A DNA stretch of 33,113 nt from Acidiferrobacteraceae bacterium. GTDB taxonomy: Bacteria; Pseudomonadota; Gammaproteobacteria; Acidiferrobacterales; Acidiferrobacteraceae. Position numbers and translations under genes: made by a program. Each line of letters starts with the position of its first letter. Within the stretch, counting starts at the first letter, position 1. The stretch is from NCBI GenBank assembly GCA_027343725.1, contig DAHWKH010000104.1, forward strand, positions 1-33,113, given 5' to 3'. The notes beneath the pieces are model-generated. The model searched no databases, had not been told where the DNA came from, and saw nothing but the letters and a program-made list of their open reading frames with translations. Of the stretch, positions 23,532 through 31,161 are shown piece by piece.

Positions 23532-25843
23532 GGGGAAGACTTCAGGAACCGTTCGAGGCGCAAGAGCGGGTCCGCGGTCTCGCGCGCGATGCGTGCCTTC
23601 AAGGCCAATCCCTCCGGCGTGGTGTCGGCAAGCGCCAGCAGCAGGCGCGGAAAGGTGAGCCTTAACGCGAAATACTGCGAGGCGACCGAGCGAATCGCCG
23701 GGCGCCAATCGAGGGCCAGCGGAAAGGGCAGTCCGCGCCAGAGGGCCAGCGCCGGGGCGGGCATGCCGATGCGCCGGGCGATCTCGTCCCAGCCGTCCGC
23801 GCGGTACAAAAGCGAGCGGTACGGCATGGAATTGACGACCTCGGGCTCCAGGACATCGATCTCCGCCAAGCCCTGCGTCACGATGTCGATGGCCGCCGCC
23901 TCCTTGCGCCCCATGCGCGCGATCTCGGAAACCAGGCGGCGCAGGACATCGGGGGCGTGGGCGACGAAACGATGGATCTCGTCCAACAGCACACGGGCGG
24001 GACGCGGACCGGTGAAGGCCAGATGCAAGAATCGCAAACACAAGAAGACGAGATAGAACGTCAGGAGCTTCGGGCTTGCGCGGTCGACCTCCTTCAAATC
24101 GACGCCGCTGATCCCGGGGCTCAAAGACACGTTATCGCGCTCGGCGAAGATGCGGCCCTCCGGGGTTTCGAGAAAGCTGTGGAGATTGGCGGCCATGGCG
24201 CGGGCCGCGCGCGTCGGCTCGGCGCGCTCGAGCGTGAGCGATTCGAGCGCCTTCAGGAGATCGACGAGGCCGGGATCCCGGGTCGGGGCATCCGGGCCGT
24301 AGAGCGCCGTCAGGGCGGCGGCGCCGGCCGCGGATTCGTGGACGTCGAGGAGCGTGCGTCCATCCGTCAACAGGAAGGCGAGACTATTGAGGGTCGCGGC
24401 CGCGAGCGCCGGATCGAGTCCGGCCCCGGATGGGGCGCGCGGGGGCAGGGGATTGACGGCGGCGGCCGCGGGATCCAGGGTCGTGTAGACGCCGCCCAAC
24501 GCCTCCACCGTCCAGCGGTAGCTCGCCCCGATCTCGAGCAGATACCAATCGACCCCGAAGGGATAGGTCTCGAGGATTGTCGCGATTTTGTCCACGCCCT
24601 TGCCGGCGCCGGTCATCGCGACCGTGAAGCTGTGAGCGACGCTCTGCCGGGTGTAGTCGAAGGCCACCGCCTGCCCGGCCATGCCCAGACGCAGGGACTC
24701 GGGGCGGCGGGACCCCGTCCGGAAGACCTGGGCCGGGGCCATCGCGACGATCTGCGCTAGGTGGTCGGGGCGCCACAAAGGCGCCCGATAGCCCTGACCC
24801 GGCTGCGCTGCGCGAAAAAACGGCAGCTGAACGAAGGCGTCGTCGCGCACACGCCCGCCCTGGCCCTCGAGATGGCGGATCAGGCGCAGGCCCTCGCGCT
24901 CGTGTTCGGGAGGCCACTGCACACAGAGGATGTAGGCGTTGCGATGGATGGTGAGGTCGCGCGCCGCAACCGTCTCGCGAAAGCCCTGCATGTCGCGCAG
25001 GACGACGAGCTGCCGCTCGCGCCCGCGATGACCGATCGTGCCGTGCGCGAGGCGATCGGCGCGCTCGCTTTGTCGCAGCGCCTGCTCGGTCGATGGCGCG
25101 AACACCACTTGGCTCACGTGCAAAGAGAGAGACCCGGATACGAGCGGCAGGACAAAACCCGGGCGGGCGTCTGGATACAGATGCAGGTAGAGGGTTTTGA
25201 TGCGCCGCCCGGCGATGGTCAGGAACCGGTCCTGCGCGCGCGGCGGCTCGATGATGAGCTGTTCGGCCAACGACAGCCACGGATCCAGGCGCGCGTCCGC
25301 CCCGCCGTCATAGCTCTTGCGAATGAGAGCCAGGTACTCTTCCACGGTCGCAACGCGCCCACCGGGGAGCCCGTCTGCGATCCGGGAGGCAAGACCCGTC
25401 AGGGCCTCGGCATGGGCCGTTTGGTCCGCGAGGGCGCGCCGGATACGCACGCGGCGCGGGCCTCCGATGCGCCCGACGATGAGGGCTACGGTATTGGTGA
25501 GGACGTGCGGCGCCATATGCTCGGCGCACGCCTGGCGCAAGACCCGCGTGAAGGGGCTTTTGCGCTCCGCCTCGGCCTCGAGGGCGAGATAGGCCGCCAC
25601 CGCCCGCGGATCGCGTTCGCGCCACAAATGGAACTCGCACCAATGCTGGGGTGGCAGAAGGGCCAGGGCCTTGGCGATCCCATCGAAGGCGCGCGTGCGT
25701 CCACCCTCGTCCTCGAACTCTATATCGAGGCCCGACCAAAGAATCGCGAGCGACACCGCGCCATCGCCATGCGCGATCCCATGCGCGCCCAAGGCATGAG
25801 ACCAGGTGTAGAGATCGCAATAGCGGCGCGCGCCTAGACCCAT
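23528..25843 (-). CDS. VirB4/TraC-like type IV secretion ATPase with atypical P-loop
   Basis: The 771-residue protein has a VirB4-like N-terminal domain (to about residue 390) and a RecA-like ATPase domain. P-loop VAMTGAGKGVDK is at about 408-419, Walker B VLLDEIHRF has Asp621/Glu622, and the motif VTQGLAEID (about 655-663) supplies the sensor Gln. The residue after the P-loop Lys is Gly416, not Thr/Ser; GKG is instead typical of VirD4/TraG coupling proteins. The overall length, N-domain and operon position are those of VirB4. It should energise pilus assembly and/or substrate transport at the inner membrane. ATG 25843 has GGGAG upstream and overlaps the VirB3-like gene by ten bases. Confidence 0.85.
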   Translation of the reverse strand: MGLGARRYCDLYTWSHALGAHGIAHGDGAVSLAILWSGLDIEFEDEGGRTRAFDGIAKALALLPPQHWCEFHLWRERDPRAVAAYLALEAEAERKSPFTRVLRQACAEHMAPHVLTNTVALIVGRIGGPRRVRIRRALADQTAHAEALTGLASRIADGLPGGRVATVEEYLALIRKSYDGGADARLDPWLSLAEQLIIEPPRAQDRFLTIAGRRIKTLYLHLYPDARPGFVLPLVSGSLSLHVSQVVFAPSTEQALRQSERADRLAHGTIGHRGRERQLVVLRDMQGFRETVAARDLTIHRNAYILCVQWPPEHEREGLRLIRHLEGQGGRVRDDAFVQLPFFRAAQPGQGYRAPLWRPDHLAQIVAMAPAQVFRTGSRRPESLRLGMAGQAVAFDYTRQSVAHSFTVAMTGAGKGVDKIATILETYPFGVDWYLLEIGASYRWTVEALGGVYTTLDPAAAAVNPLPPRAPSGAGLDPALAAATLNSLAFLLTDGRTLLDVHESAAGAAALTALYGPDAPTRDPGLVDLLKALESLTLERAEPTRAARAMAANLHSFLETPEGRIFAERDNVSLSPGISGVDLKEVDRASPKLLTFYLVFLCLRFLHLAFTGPRPARVLLDEIHRFVAHAPDVLRRLVSEIARMGRKEAAAIDIVTQGLAEIDVLEPEVVNSMPYRSLLYRADGWDEIARRIGMPAPALALWRGLPFPLALDWRPAIRSVASQYFALRLTFPRLLLALADTTPEGLALKARIARETADPLLRLERFLKSSP

Positions 25844-26103
25844 AAACGCTCCCGCTCCGCGAGACGGCGGTCGCGGCGGGCCTCGCCCATCATCGGCAGG
25901 AATACCACGTCGTCCCCGATCACAAGGGTCGCAATCAGGATCGGCAGCGCGCACCCGGCCCCCAGGGCCGGAAGCCAGCAGACCGGCGCGGGCGCGATCA
26001 CGGCGAGCAAGGCGCCGCTCACGGCCACGAGCCCGGACCCCACCGCCGGTAACGGGAAGCCCGCGACGCGTGCCGGTGCCAGGCGTTTGTTGAAGGCGCT
26101 CAT
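25834..26103 (-). CDS. VirB3-like small inner-membrane protein
   Basis: 89 residues: a short polar N-terminus (MSAFNKRLAPARVAGFPLP), two close hydrophobic segments (about 22-60), then a charged cytoplasmic tail (EARRDRRLAERERLWV). VirB3 proteins have this size and shape and always sit next to VirB4. Overlaps are ATGA with the pilin gene and ten bases with the VirB4-like gene. The sequence itself is too short for a firm family call; position carries most of the weight. Confidence 0.65.
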   Translation of the reverse strand: MSAFNKRLAPARVAGFPLPAVGSGLVAVSGALLAVIAPAPVCWLPALGAGCALPILIATLVIGDDVVFLPMMGEARRDRRLAERERLWV

Positions 26104-26402
26104 GCGCGCACGATGAGGGCTGCGATGCCGTACGCGCTGGCCGCGAGCACCAGGCCGATGATGCTGCCTATGACGTAGCTCTTGCCGCGCTCACCCTGAC
26201 CGCTTGCAAAATACGCGGCGCCGATCAGGATGCCGATGATCGCGAGGATACTGACGAGCAAGGCGATGACATCGGTGATCGCGTGCGCGCGTTCTTCGAG
26301 CGACATGCGCAGGTCCGCGCCCTCCGCGTAGAGCGGCAGGCGCAAAACGGCGTATGCGGCGTGGGACACGAGGCACATTCCAAACACAAGCGTCTTGCGC
26401 AT
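26100..26402 (-). CDS. VirB2/TrbC-like type IV secretion pilin
   Basis: 100 residues. A signal peptide (to about residue 18, ending HAAYA) is followed by a mature part with two hydrophobic helices (ALLVSILAIIGILIGAAYFA and VIGSIIGLVLAASAYGIAALIV) joined by a short charged loop (SGQGERGKS). This is the hallmark layout of VirB2/TrbC pilins, whose loop faces the cytoplasm before assembly. AGGAG lies five bases before ATG 26402. It is the first gene of the ten-gene operon; 90 bases separate it from bioC, without an obvious promoter. Confidence 0.8.
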   Translation of the reverse strand: MRKTLVFGMCLVSHAAYAVLRLPLYAEGADLRMSLEERAHAITDVIALLVSILAIIGILIGAAYFASGQGERGKSYVIGSIIGLVLAASAYGIAALIVRA

Positions 26403-26434
26403 GGCGGCTCCTCACGATCGGAGGCGCCACGCTA

Positions 26435-26453
26435 GCGCGCCGTGACGGCGCGC
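26435..26453. repeat. GC-rich inverted repeat between bioC and the VirB-like operon
   Basis: Nine-base arms GCGCGCCGT and ACGGCGCGC around a single central base; as RNA it can form a seven-base stem with a five-base loop. No T-run follows. It may attenuate readthrough from bioC into the pilin gene or be a regulatory site. Confidence 0.45.
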
Positions 26454-26492
26454 GCCATGCGGGAAATCGGGATGGCGTTTGCTGGGGGATTC

Positions 26493-27344
26493 TCAGCGCC
26501 TGCGCGCGAGATCGGCGATCGGCACCCGGACCTCGCCCGCGACCATCCGGGGTGCGTCCGGGTACCAGGCCTGGCCATAGACCACTTCATACGTGACGGG
26601 CAGCCGCCCGTCCCGGCGCTGGCGTTCATAGGCCTCGACGAATCGCCGATAGCGGCCCTTGCCGGTCAGCCCCGCAAAACGCCCCGCGTAGGCGTTGTGG
26701 GCCCCGATCCGCTTCAGGTCCCTGAGGGCCGAGACCGCGTGGGGATAGGTGAGCGTGTAGTGTTCGACATCGAGGACCGGGTCGGCGAAACCCGCTTCGA
26801 TGAGCGCATCCCCCACGTCGTGCATATCGGTGAACCGGTGGACATGGGGCCGGTCGTCGACCTCGGCCCACGCCGCGCGCAACTCCTTCAATGTGTCCGG
26901 GCCGAAGGTCGAAAAGGTCAGAAAGCCGCCGGGGCGCAGGAGGCGCAGGCACTCGGGAAAGGCCACCGAGACATCCATCCATTGAAACGCGAGATTCGAA
27001 TAGATGCAATCGACGCCGCGCCTGGCAAGCGGCAGCCGCTCGCCGTCCGCGACGAACAACGGACTTGTGCGCCACAGGCCGCGGCGGCGACGCGCCCTGC
27101 GGATCATGGCCGGGGCCACGTCGCAACCCATGACCATGCTTTGCGGGAAGCGTTTCCGTAAGCGCGGCAGCGCATAACCGGTGCCGGTGCCGAGATCCAG
27201 GATCACCGACGGGCGCGCGCGCAGCCATTCGAAACGCGCGAGCAGCTGATCCGCCACCGTGCGCTGAAGGATAGCGCCTTCGTCATAGCCGCGCGCGGCG
27301 CGATCGAAGGCGGCCCGGATCGCCGCGCGGCTCAAGTCATGCAT
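26493..27344 (-). CDS. bioC: Malonyl-[acyl-carrier protein] O-methyltransferase
   Basis: The 283-residue SAM-dependent methyltransferase caps malonyl-ACP as a methyl ester, so that fatty acid synthesis can extend it to pimeloyl-ACP for biotin. The N-terminus has the BioC element AAFDRAARGYDEGAILQRTVAD, motif I is ILDLGTGTGYAL, and VDCIYSNLAFQWMDV and LRLLRPGGFLTFSTFGPDTLKELRAAW are characteristic. ATG 27344 overlaps bioH by eight bases. It is the last gene of bioF-bioH-bioC; bioD does not follow. Confidence 0.95.
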   Translation of the reverse strand: MHDLSRAAIRAAFDRAARGYDEGAILQRTVADQLLARFEWLRARPSVILDLGTGTGYALPRLRKRFPQSMVMGCDVAPAMIRRARRRRGLWRTSPLFVADGERLPLARRGVDCIYSNLAFQWMDVSVAFPECLRLLRPGGFLTFSTFGPDTLKELRAAWAEVDDRPHVHRFTDMHDVGDALIEAGFADPVLDVEHYTLTYPHAVSALRDLKRIGAHNAYAGRFAGLTGKGRYRRFVEAYERQRRDGRLPVTYEVVYGQAWYPDAPRMVAGEVRVPIADLARRR

Positions 27345-28053
27345 GCGCGAAGTCCCGCACGAGACCGACGAACGCGGCCTCGGCGCTCAGGAAGGGGGCA
27401 TGCCCCGTGCCCACCTCGTGAAAGCGCGCGTGAGGGATGCGCTGCGCGAGCCAACGCCCGGCCTCGGGGTTCACGACCGGGTCGTCTGCGCCGTGAATCA
27501 CGAGCGTCGGGGCGCGGACGGCGGACATGTGGTCGCGCAGGTCGCTGTGCCGCAGCACCGACAGCCCCTCGGTGAGCGCCTCGGGGCGCACGCCGCCTGC
27601 CCGCATCAGCGTCGCGAGCAGAGCGCGCACGCGCGCACGGTCGGCCATGCCCGCCTGCCAGGTGAGAAAGCGCCGCAAGGTCCCCTCGTAGTCGGCGCTG
27701 AGACGCTGCCCGAGGGCTTGCAGATCGGCAGCCGGCGTGCCGCAGGGCCAGTCGGGGCCCGTCACGAACCGCGGCGTCGCGGCCACCAGCACAAGCGCGC
27801 TGACGCAGTGCGGGTGGCGCGCGGCGAGTTCGAGGGCGATGAAGGCGCCCAGCGACCACCCCAGCCACACGCCGGGCTCCGGAAAGCGCCCGGCGAGCGC
27901 GGCGGCGCAGGCCGCAGGCGCAAGACTCCCCGGTTCGTAAGGCGCATGACCATGCCCTGGGAGATCGAGCGCCTGGACCGGGACGGCGAGCGCTGAACAC
28001 AGGTCCTGAAACACGCCGGCGTTCAGGCCCCAGCCGTGGAGCAGGCGCAGCAT
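27337..28053 (-). CDS. bioH: Pimeloyl-[acyl-carrier protein] methyl ester esterase
   Basis: The 238-residue alpha/beta hydrolase removes the methyl group from pimeloyl-ACP methyl ester, ending chain extension. LLHGWGLNAGVF forms the oxyanion region, the nucleophile is Ser in GWSLGA, the acid Asp lies in HGADDPVV, and the catalytic His in GTGHAPF. The start overlaps the bioF stop (TAATG) and the end overlaps bioC, giving strong coupling between the three genes. Confidence 0.94.
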   Translation of the reverse strand: MLRLLHGWGLNAGVFQDLCSALAVPVQALDLPGHGHAPYEPGSLAPAACAAALAGRFPEPGVWLGWSLGAFIALELAARHPHCVSALVLVAATPRFVTGPDWPCGTPAADLQALGQRLSADYEGTLRRFLTWQAGMADRARVRALLATLMRAGGVRPEALTEGLSVLRHSDLRDHMSAVRAPTLVIHGADDPVVNPEAGRWLAQRIPHARFHEVGTGHAPFLSAEAAFVGLVRDFAHA

Positions 28054-29219
28054 TACGAGACGGCCTCCGGGAGCGCCGCCAGCAGGCGTTGGACGTCGTC
28101 TGCGGTGTGGGCCGCGGACAGCGCGATGCGCAGCCGCGAGCTACCCTTGGGCACGGTCGGTGGGCGGATGGCGGTCACGAGCAGGCCGCGGCTGCGCAAA
28201 CGCCGACTTGCGGCGAGAGCCGCCTCGGCGCCGCCGATCAAGACCGCCTGAATGGCGCTGTGCGAGCGCGTCAAACGCAGGCCCAGCGCCTCGGCCCCGG
28301 CGCGAAACTCAGTGATGCGCGCGGTGAGCGCCGCGCGCCGCTCGTCCTCGCGCGCCGCGATCGCAAGGCTCGCCGCCGCGGCTGACGCGATCGCCGGCGG
28401 CAGGGCCGTCGTGTAGAGATAGGGGCGGGCCTTTTGGATCAGGGCCTCGATCAGCGCCTCGGATCCCGCCACGAAGGCGCCAAACACGCCGAAGGCCTTG
28501 CCGAGCGTCCCCATCTGGATGAGGCACGACGCGGGCTCGAGGCCGTGATACGCCACACTCCCCCGCCCCTTCGGCCCGACCACACCGAAGCCGTGCGCAT
28601 CATCGATGACAAGCCCGAGATCATGCGCCTGCGCGCACGCGAGCAAGCCTGGGATATCGGCGATGTCGCCGTCCATGCTGAATACGCCATCGCTGGCAAT
28701 GAGCCCCCCGGGCTGCGCCCGATCGAGATGCGCGCGCAGGTCGTCGGGGTCGCGGTAGCGGACCCGATCGGCGCGCGACAAGGCCGCGGCATCGAGCAGC
28801 GAGGCGTGATTGCGCCGATCCTCGAACAGAGTCCGGTGGCGCGCGCCGAAGGTCGTGAGGAGAGCGAGGTTCGCCATGTAACCCGTCGAGAAGACCAAGG
28901 CGCGTGGGGTGCCGACGAACGCCGCGAGCGCCTCCTCCAGCGCGTGGTGGGCCTCGGTGTGGCCCCCCAGGAGGTGGGACGCCCCGGCGCCCACGCCGTA
29001 GCGATGCGCGGCCTCGCAAAACGCCGCGATCACCCGCGGGTCGGAGGCAAGCCCCAGATAATCGTTGCTCGAAAAGGTGAGGAGCGCCTCGCCCGCGACC
29101 TGCACCCGAGGCGCCGTGGCCGACGAGCGGCGCTCACGCACGCGCCAGAGCGCCTGGGACTTGAGATCGTCGAACGCCGCCTTAAGGTCACGGGCAAAGG
29201 GTTCTGGGGGATTGGGCAT
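28053..29219 (-). CDS. bioF: 8-amino-7-oxononanoate synthase
   Basis: The 388-residue PLP enzyme condenses pimeloyl-ACP/CoA with L-alanine. FSSNDYLGLASDPRVI, GVGAGASHLLGGH, DDAHGFGVVG and the PLP-lysine motif TLGKAFGVFGAF are typical; the usual TLGKAxGSxGA has Val in place of Ser here. AAAGGA lies eight bases before ATG 29219; the longer open frame upstream crosses into mshN and is not coding. It is first of bioF-bioH-bioC, with its own promoter candidate. bioB is not seen in the window. Confidence 0.96.
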   Translation of the reverse strand: MPNPPEPFARDLKAAFDDLKSQALWRVRERRSSATAPRVQVAGEALLTFSSNDYLGLASDPRVIAAFCEAAHRYGVGAGASHLLGGHTEAHHALEEALAAFVGTPRALVFSTGYMANLALLTTFGARHRTLFEDRRNHASLLDAAALSRADRVRYRDPDDLRAHLDRAQPGGLIASDGVFSMDGDIADIPGLLACAQAHDLGLVIDDAHGFGVVGPKGRGSVAYHGLEPASCLIQMGTLGKAFGVFGAFVAGSEALIEALIQKARPYLYTTALPPAIASAAAASLAIAAREDERRAALTARITEFRAGAEALGLRLTRSHSAIQAVLIGGAEAALAASRRLRSRGLLVTAIRPPTVPKGSSRLRIALSAAHTADDVQRLLAALPEAVS

Positions 29220-29240
29220 GCGGCATCCTTTCGGGCCTCC

Positions 29241-29269
29241 AGGATACGCATACGCCGGCCCGCGGGCAA
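29241..29269 (-). promoter_or_regulatory. Promoter candidate for bioF-bioH-bioC
   Basis: On the minus strand: TTGCCC (29269-29264), a 17-base spacer and TATCCT (29246-29241), each matching 4/6 of the sigma70 consensus. The start would be near 29234, giving a leader of about 15 bases with AAAGGA before ATG. It lies in the 62-base gap after mshN. Confidence 0.45.
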
Positions 29270-29281
29270 TGCGCGCCCCCT

Positions 29282-30304
29282 CTAGGAGCGAGCGAGCTCG
29301 CGGCGCACGAAGCGCTGAAGGACCGGGCCCAGGCGACAGCGCTCGGCCTCGTGAAAGGCCGTGCGCGCGGCGTGCGTGTCCGGCAACGAGAGCTCGGCGA
29401 TCCCGAGGCCCACCCACAGAACGCCCGCGTGCGCGAACCGCTCGAGCGCCACATGGTAGGTCGCGATCGCCGCACGGGTCTCGTGGGCGCGCATTTGCGC
29501 CGCGGCCAACAGCGCCCAATAGGGCTCCTGGGCGCGGGCCTTGACGGCAAACGGCGCCAGCAACGAGACGGCCGCCTGCGGCGCGCCCAAGCGCAGATCC
29601 ACTTGCGCCGCCAACAAGGCGAGCGACACGTTGTGCGGGCGCACCGAAAGCCCCGCGCCCAACACGCGCTCCGCCGCGTGCAGGCGCCCGTCCTGGACCT
29701 CGAGGCCCGCGAGTAGGAGCCGCGGGCGCACGCTGGCCTTTCGGAGCGTGAGCGCGCGCGCAAGCAACCCGCGGGCGCGCGCGTTGCGGCCCGCGCGCAA
29801 GGCCGCGATCGCGCGCCGATACAAGCGGTGTGAACGCGCGCGCGCACTGAGCGGTATGGCCTTGCGCGTGATCCGCCCGCGCGCCGCTTGCGCGCGCACC
29901 GGGACCGGGGGGGCGTGCGCCGGCACCGGGGGGGCGTGTGCCTTCGGTCGGGCGGCGACGAAGACCGGTAAGGCCGGGGCCCGGGCGGGCGCGGGATGCG
30001 GCTTGGCCGGGCGCGGCGGGAGCACGGCTTTTGCAAGCGGCGCGGGAACGCGCGCCGGGGGCACGATGACCGCCGGGATGCGTAAAGCGGGCTTTTGCGC
30101 CGCGGGCGCCGGGACCCTCTGCCACCACCACACGGCGAAGGCCACGGCCACGAGGCCGAGGGCCGCGACGACGAACCGCGTGGGTGCGCGCCGGGGGGCT
30201 TCGCGCGCCGCGCGCAGACCCGAGAGCACCGGGCGGGGGGGCGCCGACTCCGCCCCTCGCTCGCGCGCCTCCAGATCCTTCAAGACCTTGTTGATCAAGC
30301 TCAT
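29282..30304 (-). CDS. mshN: MSHA biogenesis protein MshN
   Basis: 340 residues. The N-terminus MSLINKVLKDLEARE is the MshN signature; a single membrane segment follows (FVVAALGLVAVAFAVWWW). Next comes a Pro/Ala-rich periplasmic linker with a short repeat (HAPPVPAHAPPVPVRA), and a helical C-terminal half made of tetratricopeptide-like repeats (ARARGLLARALTLRKASVRPRLL and onward). It is thought to link the inner-membrane assembly platform with the secretin. ATG 30304 overlaps mshM by four bases. The linker is longer and richer in Pro than the rest of the protein would suggest. Confidence 0.88.
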   Translation of the reverse strand: MSLINKVLKDLEARERGAESAPPRPVLSGLRAAREAPRRAPTRFVVAALGLVAVAFAVWWWQRVPAPAAQKPALRIPAVIVPPARVPAPLAKAVLPPRPAKPHPAPARAPALPVFVAARPKAHAPPVPAHAPPVPVRAQAARGRITRKAIPLSARARSHRLYRRAIAALRAGRNARARGLLARALTLRKASVRPRLLLAGLEVQDGRLHAAERVLGAGLSVRPHNVSLALLAAQVDLRLGAPQAAVSLLAPFAVKARAQEPYWALLAAAQMRAHETRAAIATYHVALERFAHAGVLWVGLGIAELSLPDTHAARTAFHEAERCRLGPVLQRFVRRELARS

Positions 30305-31161
30305 CGGCGACCCCACGGGAGCCATGAGAGGCGGTTGCCGCGATGGCGCATGGACTCGGTGTCGGCGCAGGCCAAGCGGATGTGGCGCGCGTGAATGGCC
30401 TCGGCGCCCTCGCCGTAGGCCGCCATCAAGGCCTTGTGGGCGAGGATGTTGGCAAGCCTGGGAACGCCGCCCGAGGCGCGGTACAGGACGCGCACCGCGC
30501 GTTTGCGAAAGAGGGCCGGCCCGTCGTAGCCCGCAACGTGCAGGCGGTGACGCAAATAATCCTCGGTGTCCGCGAGCGAAAGCGGCGCGAGGCGGCAGGA
30601 GAAGGCGATGCGCTGGCGCAACTGGCGCACCGAGCGTTCCTGCAGGCGCTCATCGAGTTCCGGCTGCCCGAAGAGCACGATTTGGATGAGCTTGCACTTC
30701 TCGGTCTCGAGATTGCTGATCAGTCGCAAGGACTCGAGCGTCTCGAGCGGCATCGCCTGGGCCTCGTCCAGGCACAGAATCACGCGCTTGCCCTCGGCGT
30801 AATTGCCGATGAGGCGCTCGGTCAGCTGCGTGAGGAGCGCGTGTTGTCCCTGCCCCGGCTCCAAGGGTAGGGCCAGCTCGAGGGCGATGGCCTCGATCAA
30901 GGCCCGGGGCTCGAGGTAGGGATTGGGGATATAAGCGGTCGTGAACTGCGCATCCGTCGCGAGCACCGCCAGGAACTTCCGGCACAGGAGGGTCTTACCG
31001 GTGCCGACCTCGCCTGTCACCTTGAGAAACCCCTCGCCCATGCGCACCGCGGCGAGCAGCATATTGAGGGCTTCCTGGTGGTGTGTGTGCGCGAAGTAAT
31101 ACCCGGTGTCGGGGGTGATCCCGAAGGGCAGCTCGCGCAGGCCGAAATAGCGCGCGTACAT
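30301..31161 (-). CDS. mshM: MSHA biogenesis ATPase MshM (ExeA-like)
   Basis: The 286-residue AAA+ protein has Walker A GEVGTGKT (50-57) and Walker B VILCLDEAQAM (Asp132/Glu133). N-terminal YFGLRELPFGITPDTGYYF is the characteristic ExeA/MshM start, and the later SCRLAPLSLADTEDYLRHRL is also typical. It assists secretin assembly or envelope remodelling for the MSHA-type pilus. Start overlaps the mshL stop by one base (TGATG); the end overlaps mshN (ATGA). Confidence 0.93.
   Translation of the reverse strand: MYARYFGLRELPFGITPDTGYYFAHTHHQEALNMLLAAVRMGEGFLKVTGEVGTGKTLLCRKFLAVLATDAQFTTAYIPNPYLEPRALIEAIALELALPLEPGQGQHALLTQLTERLIGNYAEGKRVILCLDEAQAMPLETLESLRLISNLETEKCKLIQIVLFGQPELDERLQERSVRQLRQRIAFSCRLAPLSLADTEDYLRHRLHVAGYDGPALFRKRAVRVLYRASGGVPRLANILAHKALMAAYGEGAEAIHARHIRLACADTESMRHRGNRLSWLPWGRR

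Noticed and set aside
22917-25837. Long plus-strand open frames (379, 267 and 358 codons) opposite the VirB4/VirB5-like genes
   Set aside because: Low-complexity Arg/Gly/Ala-rich antisense translations; the minus-strand products have signal peptides, Walker motifs and overlapping starts.
29880-29940. Short direct repeats in mshN (ACCGGGGGGGCGTG twice)
   Set aside because: They encode the Pro/Ala-rich periplasmic linker; simple coding repeat, not a mobile or regulatory element.
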